Source of the DNA: Planctomycetota bacterium
Lineage (GTDB): Bacteria; Planctomycetota; Phycisphaerae; Phycisphaerales; UBA1924
DNA length: 43,748 nt
Direction of reading: 5' to 3'
Assembly (NCBI GenBank): GCA_018242645.1
Contig: JAFEBN010000229.1
Location: forward strand, 1 to 43,748
The first letter of the stretch is position 1. Every line of letters starts with the position of its first letter. Below the pieces are notes generated by a model. It did no database searches. It had not been told where the DNA came from and saw nothing but the letters and a program-made list of their open reading frames with translations. The translations under genes were made by a program, and so were the position numbers. Positions 1 to 8,711 of this stretch are shown piece by piece.

Positions 1-323
<323 letters not shown>

Positions 324-364
324 GGGGGCAGGTTGCGACTGCCGCGGGGTTCGCAGCGACGCGA

Positions 365-378
365 TTAACTGTTAAAAT
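365..378 (+). promoter_or_regulatory. AT-rich palindrome and possible promoter before hsdM
   Basis: TTAACTGTTAA at 365-375 is a perfect inverted repeat with a one-base centre. It runs into TTAAAATAG, which could act as a -10 element, in an otherwise GC-rich 120-bp gap ahead of hsdM. No convincing -35 is visible. It may be the promoter or operator of the restriction-modification operon, but this is inference from composition and symmetry only. Confidence 0.3.
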
Positions 379-444
379 AGACTTGGTTCACAGTCGAACC
401 CAACGCCCTGCTTCGATTGACCTTGTGTTTGAAGAGGAAGCCGA

Positions 445-1899
445 TTGTTCGAACAGGTTTTCAATTCCATAGACGATTCGCTCCGCACGGAAGCGGGCTG
501 CACGACGGAGCTCGATTACACCGAGCAGACTTCGTGGCTGCTGTTTCTGAAGTATCTGGACGGGCTAGAGCAGGACAAGGCCGAAGAGGCCAAGCTCGAT
601 GGCAAGCGGTACTCGCACCTGCTGGAGCCGCAGTTTCGGTGGGAAAGTTGGGCGGCGCCCAAGGGCAAGGATGGGACGCTCGATCACAACAAGGCGCTGA
701 CCGGTGAGGACCTGATCGAGTTTGTGAACGGGAAGCTGTTCCCGTACCTGCGGAAGTTCACGCAGAAGGCCTCCGGCCCAAACACCATCGAATACAAGAT
801 CGGCGAGGTCTTTGGCGAGATCAAGAACAAGTTCACCAGCGGGTACACGCTGCGCGATGTCATCGACCGCATCGATGAACTCCGCTTCCGCTCGCAGCAG
901 GAGAAGCACGAACTCTCGCAGCTCTACGAAGAGAAGATCAAGCGGATGGGGAACGCGGGGCGGAACGGGGGCGAGTATTACACGCCCCGGCCGCTGATTC
1001 GGGCGATGGTGAAGGTGATCGACCCGCAGATCGGCGAGACCATCTACGACCCCGCCTGCGGCAGCGCGGGCTTCTTGTGCGAAGCGCACGACTACCTGAG
1101 CAAGAAGCCCGGCCTGACGACCAAAGACATCAAGACGCTGCAGGAAAAGACCTTCTACGGCAAGGAAAAGAAGTCGCTGGCGTATGTGATCGCGATCATG
1201 AACATGATCCTGCACGGGATCGAAGCGCCGAACCTGATCCACACCAACACGCTCACCGAGAACCTGGCGGATGTGCAGGAGAAGGACCGGTACACGATCA
1301 TCCTCGCCAACCCGCCCTTCGGCGGCAGCGAACGCAAGGAAGTGCAGCAGAACTTCGAGATCCGGACGAGCGAGACGGCATACCTGTTCCTGCAGCACTT
1401 CATCAAGCTCTTGAAGGCGGGCGGACGCGCGGGCGTTGTGATCAAGAACACGTTCCTCTCGAACACCGACAACGCCTCGGTGAGCCTGCGGAAACTGCTG
1501 CTCGAGAGTTGCAACCTGCACACCGTGCTCGATTGTCCGGGCGGGACGTTTCTGGGTGCGGGGGTGAAGACGGTGGTGCTGTTCTTTGAGAAGGGCGCAC
1601 CGACGCGGAAGATCTGGTATTACCAACTCGACCCGGGCCGGAGCATGGGGAAGACAAATCCTCTGAACGATGACGACCTGGCGGAGTTTGTGAAACTCCA
1701 GAAGAAGCACGCCGACTCTGACAAATCGTGGACGGTGGATGTGAAGGGATTGGACGAGGCGACGTTTGATCTGTCGGTGAAGAACCCGAATGGTGGCGAA
1801 GAAGTGGTTCACCGATCGCCCGCGGTCATTCTGGACGAGATCGCGGCGCTCGATGCGGAGAGTGCGGAAGTGCTCGAGGCGATTCGGGGGTTGTTGTGA
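445..1899 (+). CDS. hsdM: Type I restriction-modification DNA methyltransferase subunit HsdM
   Basis: This 484-residue protein is the modification subunit of a type I restriction-modification enzyme. It transfers a methyl group from S-adenosylmethionine to adenine N6 within the bipartite site chosen by HsdS. The N-terminal HsdM helical domain opens with a typical sequence containing TELDYTEQTSWLLFLKYLD. The catalytic domain has SAM-binding motif I, DPACGSAG (residues 202-209), and the catalytic NPPF motif (N289-F292). The start is TTG at 445, chosen because the N-terminus aligns with the family's usual start and a GAGGAAG ribosome binding site sits just upstream. The stop overlaps the hsdS start by four bases (GTGA), which indicates translational coupling. 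It is the first gene of an hsdM-hsdS-darT-darG-hsdR operon. Length and motifs are complete. Confidence 0.95.
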   Translation: MFEQVFNSIDDSLRTEAGCTTELDYTEQTSWLLFLKYLDGLEQDKAEEAKLDGKRYSHLLEPQFRWESWAAPKGKDGTLDHNKALTGEDLIEFVNGKLFPYLRKFTQKASGPNTIEYKIGEVFGEIKNKFTSGYTLRDVIDRIDELRFRSQQEKHELSQLYEEKIKRMGNAGRNGGEYYTPRPLIRAMVKVIDPQIGETIYDPACGSAGFLCEAHDYLSKKPGLTTKDIKTLQEKTFYGKEKKSLAYVIAIMNMILHGIEAPNLIHTNTLTENLADVQEKDRYTIILANPPFGGSERKEVQQNFEIRTSETAYLFLQHFIKLLKAGGRAGVVIKNTFLSNTDNASVSLRKLLLESCNLHTVLDCPGGTFLGAGVKTVVLFFEKGAPTRKIWYYQLDPGRSMGKTNPLNDDDLAEFVKLQKKHADSDKSWTVDVKGLDEATFDLSVKNPNGGEEVVHRSPAVILDEIAALDAESAEVLEAIRGLL

Positions 1900-3143
1900 A
1901 GATCGCGTGGCCAAATAAGCCTCTGGCAGAAGTCTGCGAGTTCCAGCGCGGGCTCACGTACTCCAAGGGCGACGAGGTCGAGCGGTCGGAAAACGTTGTC
2001 CTCAGGGCGACGAACATCGACTTGGCAACCAATCTTCTTGATCTTGCGGAATTGCGCTACATCAACGACAAGGTCGTCGTTCCACCTGGCAAGAAGGTTC
2101 GGAAGGGGTCGCTCCTGATCTGTACGGCGAGCGGCAGCAAGAGCCACCTCGGCAAGATCGCTTACATCGATAGGGATTACGGCTACGCGTTCGGCGGCTT
2201 CATGGGGATGATTACGCCGTCGCCCGAGCTCTTGCCAAAGTATCTGTTTCATCTGATGACCTCGGGCGCGTACAAAGACTTCATTGACGGCCTGTCCGAT
2301 GGTGCGAATATCAACAACCTGAAGCTTGACGATCTCGGAAGATTCCCCGTTCCGATTCCACCCCTCGCCGAGCAGCGGCGGATTGTCGGGATTCTGGACG
2401 AAGCGTTTGCCGCCATCGCGACCGCCAAGGCGAATGCCGAGAAGAATCTGCGGAATGCGCGGGGGGTTTTTGAGAGCCAACTGGCCGAAGTCTTTGGTCG
2501 CTCCGATGGCGAATGGTCTGACAGAAAGACACTGGAAGATTTGACAGAACCGGGCTCGCCGATCACATACGGAGTTGTCAAGCCAGGCGCTGAAGGCGAT
2601 GTCGCGTTTGTGCGAGGCGGCGATGTGAGCCGTGGCAGAGTCTTGACAGAGCAACTTCGGACAATCACCAAGGAAGTGTCGGCGCAGTACAAGCGCACAC
2701 TTTTGCGCGGCGGAGAGTTGCTCATCTCACTCGTAGGCCAACCGGGACAAGTGGCGGTCGCGCCGAAGGAACTCGCGGGCGCAAATATCGCGAGACAGGT
2801 CGGGCTGATCCGCCTGCGTCCTCAAGTCAACGCCGAATTTGTGCGTTTGTATCTGCAATCTTCGATCGGGCAAGGCTCGCTAGGTGCGAGGCAGCAGGGA
2901 TCGGTGCAACAGGTGATCAATTTGAGTGATCTTCGAACAGTGCCGGTCCCAATTCCAAGCCCAGCCGTCCAGCTCAAGACTGTCGAAGCGCTTTCGGTCA
3001 TCGCCGATCTAGGCGTCCGGCTTGAGGCGCTGTATCGGCGCAAAAGCGCGGCCTTCGATGATCTCAAGAAATCGCTTCTTCATTATGCGTTCTCAGGGCA
3101 ACTGACTGGCAAGGCCATCAAAAAGCCGCTCGCGGGCGTGTAG
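1896..3143 (+). CDS. hsdS: Type I restriction-modification specificity subunit HsdS
   Basis: This 415-residue specificity subunit recognises the two halves of the bipartite DNA target and scaffolds HsdM and HsdR. Two variable target-recognition domains (about residues 1-150 and 196-345) are each followed by a conserved helical region. The first begins PIPPLAEQRRIVGILDEAF near residue 151; the second has VPIPSPAVQLKTVEAL and ends with LLHYAFSGQLTGK. The start is GTG at 1896, overlapping the hsdM stop. Both halves are intact, so the predicted target is asymmetric and bipartite; its sequence cannot be read from the protein. The gene is followed after 60 bases by darT rather than hsdR, which is unusual for a minimal hsd operon. 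Confidence 0.93.
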   Translation: MKIAWPNKPLAEVCEFQRGLTYSKGDEVERSENVVLRATNIDLATNLLDLAELRYINDKVVVPPGKKVRKGSLLICTASGSKSHLGKIAYIDRDYGYAFGGFMGMITPSPELLPKYLFHLMTSGAYKDFIDGLSDGANINNLKLDDLGRFPVPIPPLAEQRRIVGILDEAFAAIATAKANAEKNLRNARGVFESQLAEVFGRSDGEWSDRKTLEDLTEPGSPITYGVVKPGAEGDVAFVRGGDVSRGRVLTEQLRTITKEVSAQYKRTLLRGGELLISLVGQPGQVAVAPKELAGANIARQVGLIRLRPQVNAEFVRLYLQSSIGQGSLGARQQGSVQQVINLSDLRTVPVPIPSPAVQLKTVEALSVIADLGVRLEALYRRKSAAFDDLKKSLLHYAFSGQLTGKAIKKPLAGV

Positions 3144-3203
3144 TTGCCCCAACAACAATGCTTTGCGATTCCATCTCGTGTTGATGTTCGTGGAATTGAA
3201 ACC

Positions 3204-3842
3204 ATGCCGCCGCTCGGCCCAGAGACCGCCCAAATCTTCCGCATCACGCACGTTCGCAACGTGCCGTGGATTCTGGATTATGGGATGCACTGCCGCGCGA
3301 GCGAGTCGGCTGATCCGGACTTCATTTCAATCGGCTCATCTGAGCTCATCAGCAAACGGGCGGCCCACCCTGTACCCATCGCTCCGGGCGGCACGCTCGG
3401 GGAGTATGTCCCGTTCTACTTCACGCCGTGGTCGATCATGATGTACAACATCCGAACCGGGTACGGTGGGATCACCAAGCGGCCAAACGCCGAGATCGTG
3501 ATGCTGGTTTCGTCCCTCCCCCGTCTTGCAAAACTGGGCTTGCCGTTCGTCTTCACCAACGGCCACGCCTACATGGCGGGCACCGAGTACTTCGACAATC
3601 TGGCGGAGATCAACCAGGTCGATTGGGCGCTTTTGCGCAGCAAGAACTTCAAGCGCGACCCTGAGCACCCCGAGCGGTTCGCCCGCTACCAGGCCGAAGC
3701 TCTCGTCCACAAGCATGTTCCCGTTGAGGCACTCGTTGGCATTGGTTGCTACGATGAACAAACCGCTGCTTCATTGACCAAAGAGGTAGCGAGCCGGGGG
3801 CTCACAACCCCGGTCAAGGCGATTCCTGGATGGTATTTCTGA
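3204..3842 (+). CDS. darT: DarT-family ssDNA thymidine ADP-ribosyltransferase toxin
   Basis: This 212-residue protein belongs to the DarT (DUF4433) family, which uses NAD+ to ADP-ribosylate thymidine in single-stranded DNA and blocks replication; known relatives act as toxins and anti-phage effectors. Family hallmarks appear in order: QIFRITHVRNVPWILDYG at the N-terminus, an arginine at residue 52, GGTLGEYVPFYFTPWSIMMY, and RYQAEALVHKHVP carrying the presumed catalytic glutamate E165. These positions are close to R51 and E160 of the Thermus enzyme, which supports the ATG at 3204 as start. A TTG at 3144, directly after the hsdS stop, would add 20 residues with no family resemblance. Its stop is one base before the darG start, so toxin and antitoxin are tightly coupled. 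All key residues are present, so it should be active. Confidence 0.9.
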   Translation: MPPLGPETAQIFRITHVRNVPWILDYGMHCRASESADPDFISIGSSELISKRAAHPVPIAPGGTLGEYVPFYFTPWSIMMYNIRTGYGGITKRPNAEIVMLVSSLPRLAKLGLPFVFTNGHAYMAGTEYFDNLAEINQVDWALLRSKNFKRDPEHPERFARYQAEALVHKHVPVEALVGIGCYDEQTAASLTKEVASRGLTTPVKAIPGWYF

Positions 3843-3843
3843 C

Positions 3844-4923
3844 ATGATCCGCTTCACCCAAGGCAATCTCTTTGATGCGCGTGCCGAAGCAATCGTGAAC
3901 ACCGTGAACACGGTGGGCGTGATGGGCAAGGGCATCGCCCTGATGTTCAAGGACAAGTTCCCGGAAAACTTCAAGGCGTACGAGAAGGCCTGCAAGGCGG
4001 ATGAAGTGCGGGTCGGGCGGATGTTCGTGACGCAATCGCCGAATCTGTCCGGACCGCGCTGGATTATCAACTTTCCGACCAAGAAGCACTGGCGGAACCC
4101 ATCGAAGATCGAGTGGATTCAAGATGGATTGGTCGACCTGCGTCGCGTGATCCTTCAGCACGCGATCCGTTCGATCGCGATTCCACCGCTGGGCAGTGGC
4201 AATGGCGGGTTGGAGTGGGTTGAGGTCCGTCCGCTTATCGAGGCGGCGCTCGCCGATGTGCCGGACGTTGATGTGGTCGTCTATGAGCCGACGGCGAAAT
4301 ATCAGAACGTGGCGAAGGGCAAAGGAGTTGAGAAGCTCACGCCCGCCCGCGCCCTGATTGCCGAGATGATCCGTCGCTATGAATTGCTTGGGCTGGAATG
4401 CTCGATCCTTGAGGTGCAGAAACTTGCATGGGTTCTCACGCGCGTTCTTATGCAACAGCGGATCGCCGATCCGCTCAAACTAACTTTCATCGCCGACCGC
4501 TACGGCCCGTATGCCGAGGCGCTGCGCCACGTGCTCAACGCCCTCGATGGAAGTTTTCTTCACTGCGACAAGCGTGTGGCCGACGCCTCTCCGCTTGATG
4601 CAATCCACTTCGATTCCGAGTGGCGTGAGCGGCTTGTCAACTACTTGAACTCCTCGGATGGTGCGCCGTACGTCGAGGCGATCAATGCGACAGATTCTTT
4701 GATCGATGGCTTTCAGTCGCCGCTCGGAATGGAAGCGCTCGCAACGGTGGATTGGCTGCTAACAAGAGAGAAAGCCGATCCGACCATTGCTGGTATTCGG
4801 GCGGGGCTGGCGAAGTGGCCCGCTGGCGAGGATGCCGCGCAGCGTAAGCAACGGCTCTTTACAGATAAGCTCTTGACGGCGGCGATCGATCGCTTGCGGC
4901 AGATGTTGCCCGTTCCGGCCTGA
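3844..4923 (+). CDS. darG: DarG-family macrodomain antitoxin
   Basis: This 359-residue antitoxin partners DarT. The N-terminal macrodomain (about residues 1-155) begins IRFTQGNLFDARAEAIVNT and contains GVMGKGIALMFK. FPTKKHW places a lysine at residue 80, the position of the catalytic lysine known in Thermus DarG, so it should remove ADP-ribose from DNA thymidine. The C-terminal half (about 170-359), with EVQKLAWVL and DRYGPYAEALRHVLNAL, matches the second DarG domain, known to bind and block DarT directly. The gene starts one base after darT and is followed 35 bases later by hsdR. Having both domains means two layers of neutralisation, enzymatic and by binding. The protein is full length with no sign of decay. 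Confidence 0.92.
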   Translation: MIRFTQGNLFDARAEAIVNTVNTVGVMGKGIALMFKDKFPENFKAYEKACKADEVRVGRMFVTQSPNLSGPRWIINFPTKKHWRNPSKIEWIQDGLVDLRRVILQHAIRSIAIPPLGSGNGGLEWVEVRPLIEAALADVPDVDVVVYEPTAKYQNVAKGKGVEKLTPARALIAEMIRRYELLGLECSILEVQKLAWVLTRVLMQQRIADPLKLTFIADRYGPYAEALRHVLNALDGSFLHCDKRVADASPLDAIHFDSEWRERLVNYLNSSDGAPYVEAINATDSLIDGFQSPLGMEALATVDWLLTREKADPTIAGIRAGLAKWPAGEDAAQRKQRLFTDKLLTAAIDRLRQMLPVPA

Positions 4924-4958
4924 ATGCGGTCTGGGTGTTGGTGGAGTGACCGCTCGGA

Positions 4959-7322
4959 ATGAACGAAGCCGAGACCAGAGCCGAGCACATTGACCCCGCC
5001 CTGAAGGCGGCGGGGTGGGGCGTTGCCGATGGCTCGAAGATCCTCCGTGAGTATCGGATCGCGCCCGGTCGGCTGGAAGGTGTGGGCGGTCGGCGTGCAT
5101 CGTCGATCCCGGCTGATTACGTGCTGGTCTATAGGAACCGCAAACTCGCGGTTGTGGAGGCCAAGCCGTGGGATGCGCCTGTCAGCGAAGGCGTCGTCCA
5201 GGCGAAGAACTACTCGGAGAAGTTGGAAGTCCGATTTGCGTATTCGACCAATGGGCAGGGCGTGTACGCGATCGACATGAAGACGGGGAAGGAAGGGCCG
5301 CTCGAAGGCGGGTGCGTGTTCCCTTCGCCGGACGAGTTGTGGGCGCGGACGTTTGCTGCGGAGAATGCGTGGCGTGATCGGTTCGCGGCGGTTGCGTATG
5401 AGGATAAGGGCGGGAGCCATCCGGGGCGGTATTACCAGGAGATCGCGATCGAGCGTGTGCTGGAGGCGCTGGCGAACGGCAAAGACCGGATGCTGCTCAC
5501 GCTTGCGACCGGCACGGGCAAGACGTTCATCGCGTTTCAGATCGCTTGGAAGCTCTTCAACAGCAGATGGAATCTTGGCGATTGGAAATCCGGCGCGGAA
5601 CCGACGCGGCGTCCTCGGATTCTGTTTCTGGCGGATCGCAACATTCTCGCCGATCAGGCTTACAACGCGTTTTCCGCATTCGCGGAAGACGCGATGGTGC
5701 GGATCGCGCCGGCGGATATTCGCAAGAAGGGGAAGGTGCCCAAGAACGGCAGCATCTTTTTCACGATCTTTCAGACGTTCATGAGCGGGCCGGAGAAGAT
5801 GGGCGCGGATGGCCGGATGCACCCGAGCCCGTACTTCGGTGAGTATCCGCCCGACTTCTTTGATTTCATCATCATCGATGAGTGCCACCGGGGCGGGGCG
5901 AACGACGAAAGCAACTGGCGCGACATTCTGGAGTACTTCCAGCCCGCCGTGCAGTTGGGTTTGACGGCGACGCCGAAGCGAAAGGACAACGTCGATACGT
6001 ATGCGTACTTTGGCGATCCGGTCTACATCTACTCGCTGAAACAGGGCATCAACGACGGGTTTTTGACGCCGTTCAAGGTGCGGCAGATTTCGACGACGCT
6101 CGATGAGTACGTGTACACGCCGGATGACCGTGTTGTCGAGGGTGAGGTCGAGTCGGGCAAACGCTACGAAGAGAAGGATTTTAACAAGATCATCGAGATC
6201 GCGGAGCGTGAACGCTTTCGCGTGAAGATCTTCATGGAGCAGATTGATCAGCGGGAGAAGACGCTGGTGTTCTGCGCGACGCAGGAGCACGCGCTGGCGG
6301 TGCGCGACCTGATCAACCAGATGAAGACGAGTTCCGACCCGAATTACTGCCACCGCGTGACGGCGAATGACGGCGAACTGGGCGATCAGTGGTTGCGGAA
6401 GTTTCAGGACAACGAGAAGACGATTCCGACGATTCTGACGACTTCGCAAAAGCTTTCGACGGGCGTCGATGCACGCAATATCCGCAACATCGTTCTGATG
6501 AGGCCGGTGGGCTCGATCATCGAGTTCAAGCAGATCATCGGCCGCGGCACGCGGCTTTACGACGGCAAGGACTACTTCACGATCTACGACTTTGTGAAGG
6601 CGCATCACCACTTCAGCGATCCGGAATGGGATGGCGAGCCGCTGGAGCCGGAGCCGGGTGGGAAGGTAGTGGGTACGCCTGTGCCGCCGGTCGACATAAA
6701 CGAGCCGCCGGAAACTGGGCCTCGTCCGCCGCGGCCGACCCGCGTGAAAGTGAAACTCGCCGACGGTAAGTCTCGCACGATCCAGAGCATGATGGTGACG
6801 ACGTTCTGGCATCCGGACGGGACGCCGATGTCGGCTCAGCAGTTCCTTGAGATGCTGTTCGGCAAGCTGCCGGAGTTCTTCAAGAACGAGGCGGAGTTGC
6901 GGAAGATTTGGAGCGAGCCGGAGACGCGGGCGAAACTGCTGGCGGGGTTGGCCGAGAAGGGATTCGGCCGCGAGCAGATGGCGGAGATGCAGCGGATCAT
7001 CGATGCGGAGAAGAGCGATCTTTTCGATGTGCTGGCGCATGTGGCGTATGCGCTCGCCCCGGTGACTCGGGAGGAGCGGGCGAACGGCGCGAAGGCCAAG
7101 ATTGCTGCGACGTTTGACGCCAAGCAGCAGGCGTTTTTGGATTTCGTGCTGGCGCAGTATGTGAAGGTGGGCGTTGAAGAGCTGGATCAGGAGAAGTTGT
7201 CGCCGCTGCTGAAGCTCAAATACAGCGCGATTGCGGACGCGGTGAAGGAACTGGGGGATGCGGCGCAGATCGGGAAGGTGTTTCGGGGGTTCCAGCGGTT
7301 TTTGTATGAGTTGGTTGCCTGA
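4959..7322 (+). CDS. hsdR: Type I restriction enzyme endonuclease/translocase subunit HsdR
   Basis: This 787-residue EcoEI-type HsdR translocates DNA with ATP and cleaves unmodified DNA. The N-terminal PD-(D/E)xK nuclease is marked by D53, E67 and K69 (VVEAK). The superfamily 2 motor has Walker A ATGTGKT (183-189), the Walker B variant IIIDECH with D307, motif III LTATP, and motif VI in QIIGRGTRL. A Pro-rich linker near residues 565-590 leads to a helical C-terminal region that normally docks on HsdM/HsdS. The ATG at 4959 fits the family start. The gene is on the same strand as the other hsd genes and separated from hsdS only by darT and darG. All catalytic motifs are intact, so this is a complete three-subunit system. 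Confidence 0.94.
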   Translation: MNEAETRAEHIDPALKAAGWGVADGSKILREYRIAPGRLEGVGGRRASSIPADYVLVYRNRKLAVVEAKPWDAPVSEGVVQAKNYSEKLEVRFAYSTNGQGVYAIDMKTGKEGPLEGGCVFPSPDELWARTFAAENAWRDRFAAVAYEDKGGSHPGRYYQEIAIERVLEALANGKDRMLLTLATGTGKTFIAFQIAWKLFNSRWNLGDWKSGAEPTRRPRILFLADRNILADQAYNAFSAFAEDAMVRIAPADIRKKGKVPKNGSIFFTIFQTFMSGPEKMGADGRMHPSPYFGEYPPDFFDFIIIDECHRGGANDESNWRDILEYFQPAVQLGLTATPKRKDNVDTYAYFGDPVYIYSLKQGINDGFLTPFKVRQISTTLDEYVYTPDDRVVEGEVESGKRYEEKDFNKIIEIAERERFRVKIFMEQIDQREKTLVFCATQEHALAVRDLINQMKTSSDPNYCHRVTANDGELGDQWLRKFQDNEKTIPTILTTSQKLSTGVDARNIRNIVLMRPVGSIIEFKQIIGRGTRLYDGKDYFTIYDFVKAHHHFSDPEWDGEPLEPEPGGKVVGTPVPPVDINEPPETGPRPPRPTRVKVKLADGKSRTIQSMMVTTFWHPDGTPMSAQQFLEMLFGKLPEFFKNEAELRKIWSEPETRAKLLAGLAEKGFGREQMAEMQRIIDAEKSDLFDVLAHVAYALAPVTREERANGAKAKIAATFDAKQQAFLDFVLAQYVKVGVEELDQEKLSPLLKLKYSAIADAVKELGDAAQIGKVFRGFQRFLYELVA

Positions 7323-7639
7323 TTCGGGCGGGGCGTGTCGTGGGTGGCGGGGGAGCTTGGGGTCGAATGGCGGGGAATGGGGCAGATGCGGGGGGGGATG
7401 AAGGCTGGCTTGTAGGCGATTGCGTTTCAAGCACTTGCGTTCAGAAGCAGCCGGGCGACTTGGGGCTGAAAAAAGCGCCGCAGAAGCGGGCGAAACACCC
7501 TTGCACCTCTGTTCGGTATTTGTTAAACTGCCCCAAAACGCGGTCGCGGTGGGGGTCACCGCAGCGGTTTTTGCCCCGTTTTCACGGCGTTCGCGGCCGC
7601 CGCGTTCCTGCAAATTGCCACACATTCGGAGTTCCGTCG
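7323..7639. other. Intergenic region after hsdR
   Basis: This 317-base gap has no convincing gene. It holds a G-rich stretch directly after hsdR, a weak promoter-like pair (TTGCAC at 7501 and TAAACT at 7524, 17 bases apart), and a hairpin followed by five T at 7546-7572. The reading frame of the downstream gene stays open through the gap without resembling protein, and GGAG just before the ATG at 7640 marks the real start. Confidence 0.5.
7546..7572 (+). terminator. Possible terminator after the hsd operon
   Basis: GCGGTG (7546-7551) and CACCGC (7557-7562) can form a six-base-pair stem with a five-base loop, and five T follow at 7568-7572. The T run is separated from the stem by five bases, which weakens the case for intrinsic termination. 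Confidence 0.3.
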
Positions 7640-8502
7640 ATGAAGACCGAAGCGGTCGATCCGGTCGGTGTCTGTCCTCAACAAGTCTCCGCCGCTCAAA
7701 GCGGCGCGGCAAGCGAACCGGTCCATTCCCCACCGCAAAACCCAACCGAAAAAAGCGTTCCCCCAGCCGCCGCATCATTCGACCTCCCCGAAGAAGTGAA
7801 GCGGGAAATCCAGTGCTTGACCAGCAACCTGCGTGCGCTCGCCGTCAACGGCTACGCCCCCAACCGCGATGAGTTTGTGCTCGCGGCCGGGGTCTCCGCT
7901 CGCCTATACGAAAAATACTTCGGTTCCTACGAGGTCTTCGTCACCGCCAGCGGCCTCAAGACGGCCACCCAGCGACGCTTCGATCAACTCTGGCGCAAAA
8001 GCGCCTCGCGACGTACGCGGCAAAGCAGGCCCTCACCACAAATGCAAGTCCCGCCGTCGCCGCTCAACTCCTGGCCTTGCCCGAGCCCGGCACCGTCGCC
8101 GTCGACATGAAACCAGCTTCGGGCCTGGTCGCCGAACCAGCCCCCAAGATCCCCGAAAAGCTGCGTCGTGCCGCGGATGCGGTGTATGGGCCGCGGATCC
8201 AGGGGTGCGGGTTGACGCACGCGCCCGTGAATGAGCAAGGGGTTGTGCTGCTCTTCGGGATGCTGGCGGAAAAGCTGGGGTTTGAGATCGAGATGGTGCG
8301 GACGGGCTATCCGGATTGCGAGGCGATGCGGAAGGGGAAAGACGGGAAGTGGCGGCGGGTGCTGATCGAGTTCGAGTTTGTCAGCAGCCGCTTTAACCAT
8401 GACCCGGCGGGGTGCGACCTGATCGTGTGCTGGGAAGATGATTCGAATAAGACGCAGCTGGAAGTGCTGGAGCTGAAGAAGCACGTGGGCGCAGGTGCTT
8501 GA
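7640..8502 (+). pseudogene. Frame-disrupted nuclease with homing-endonuclease-associated repeat
   Basis: Two overlapping frames appear to be one gene split by a -1 shift. The first (7640-8110) starts at ATG with GGAG upstream and encodes a Pro/Ser-rich head, then a segment from LRALAVNGYAPNRDEFVLA to YFGSYEVFVTASGLK. This resembles the homing-endonuclease-associated repeat, usually a DNA-binding helical unit. The second frame (readable from about 8001 to 8502) encodes IPEKLRRAADAVYGPRIQG, then GYPDCEAMRKG, VLIEFEFVSSRF and GCDLIVCWEDD, which looks like a restriction-endonuclease-type core with candidate acidic residues. Adding one base in AAAA at 7997-8000 joins the frames smoothly. The disruption may be a sequencing indel or a real mutation. 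Its place behind an hsd/dar operon suggests a defence-island nuclease. The repeat assignment is fairly secure; the nuclease fold is inference. Confidence 0.6.
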
Positions 8503-8527
8503 GGGAGCGGGAGTTGCGGGCGGAAGC

Positions 8528-8581
8528 GGAAAAACTCAAAGTCGCAAAGCTCCAAGCTGCAAAGCTCAAAGCAGCAAATCG
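8528..8581 (+). repeat. 15-base-period repeat after the nuclease gene
   Basis: A short degenerate tandem repeat with a 15-base period is visible, with copies such as GTCGCAAAGCTCCAA and GCTGCAAAGCTCAAA. In frame 3 it encodes five-residue units AEKLK, VAKLQ, AAKLK, AANRK, and that frame stays open to 8624. The multiple-of-three period suggests former or current coding as a Lys/Ala-rich tail of the upstream broken nuclease gene. Confidence 0.45.
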
Positions 8582-8681
8582 GAAGAAGAGCAGCGGGCAG
8601 AGAGGGCGCGGCGGCGGTGGATGAAAACGCGGCGTCGGCCCCGGGCTCGCAAAATCTTTTTTCCAAAATTCATCGCAACCG

Positions 8682-8710
8682 TTGACGGTCTACGACGGTT
8701 GTAGTATCTT
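8682..8710 (+). promoter_or_regulatory. Sigma-70-type promoter of the blaI-like operon
   Basis: TTGACG (8682-8687) and TATCTT (8705-8710) are separated by exactly 17 bases, giving a good housekeeping-type promoter. Transcription should begin near 8717, leaving a leader of about 90 bases before the repressor gene. The first BlaI-type operator occupies the spacer and the second covers the predicted start point, so repressor binding should exclude RNA polymerase. Confidence 0.7.
8690..8704 (+). promoter_or_regulatory. BlaI-type operator O1
   Basis: CTACGACGGTTGTAG is a 15-base palindrome of the form CTACnACnGTnGTAG. It shares the TAC/GTA half-sites known for BlaI/MecI operators. It fills the spacer between the -35 and -10 elements. 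The second site has the same pattern, and the adjacent gene encodes a BlaI-family repressor, so autoregulation is very likely. Confidence 0.75.
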
Positions 8711-8711
8711 C

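Noticed and set aside
4713..7778. Long open frame of more than 1000 codons on the minus strand opposite hsdR
   Set aside because: It is Arg/His/Leu-rich, has no domain, spans several plus-strand genes and gaps, and hsdR carries all expected motifs. It is a GC-driven shadow.
7997..8000. Programmed -1 frameshift in the nuclease gene
   Set aside because: The four-A run is not embedded in a canonical X-XXY-YYZ slippery heptamer in the right phase, and a second disruption lies downstream; indel or mutation is simpler.
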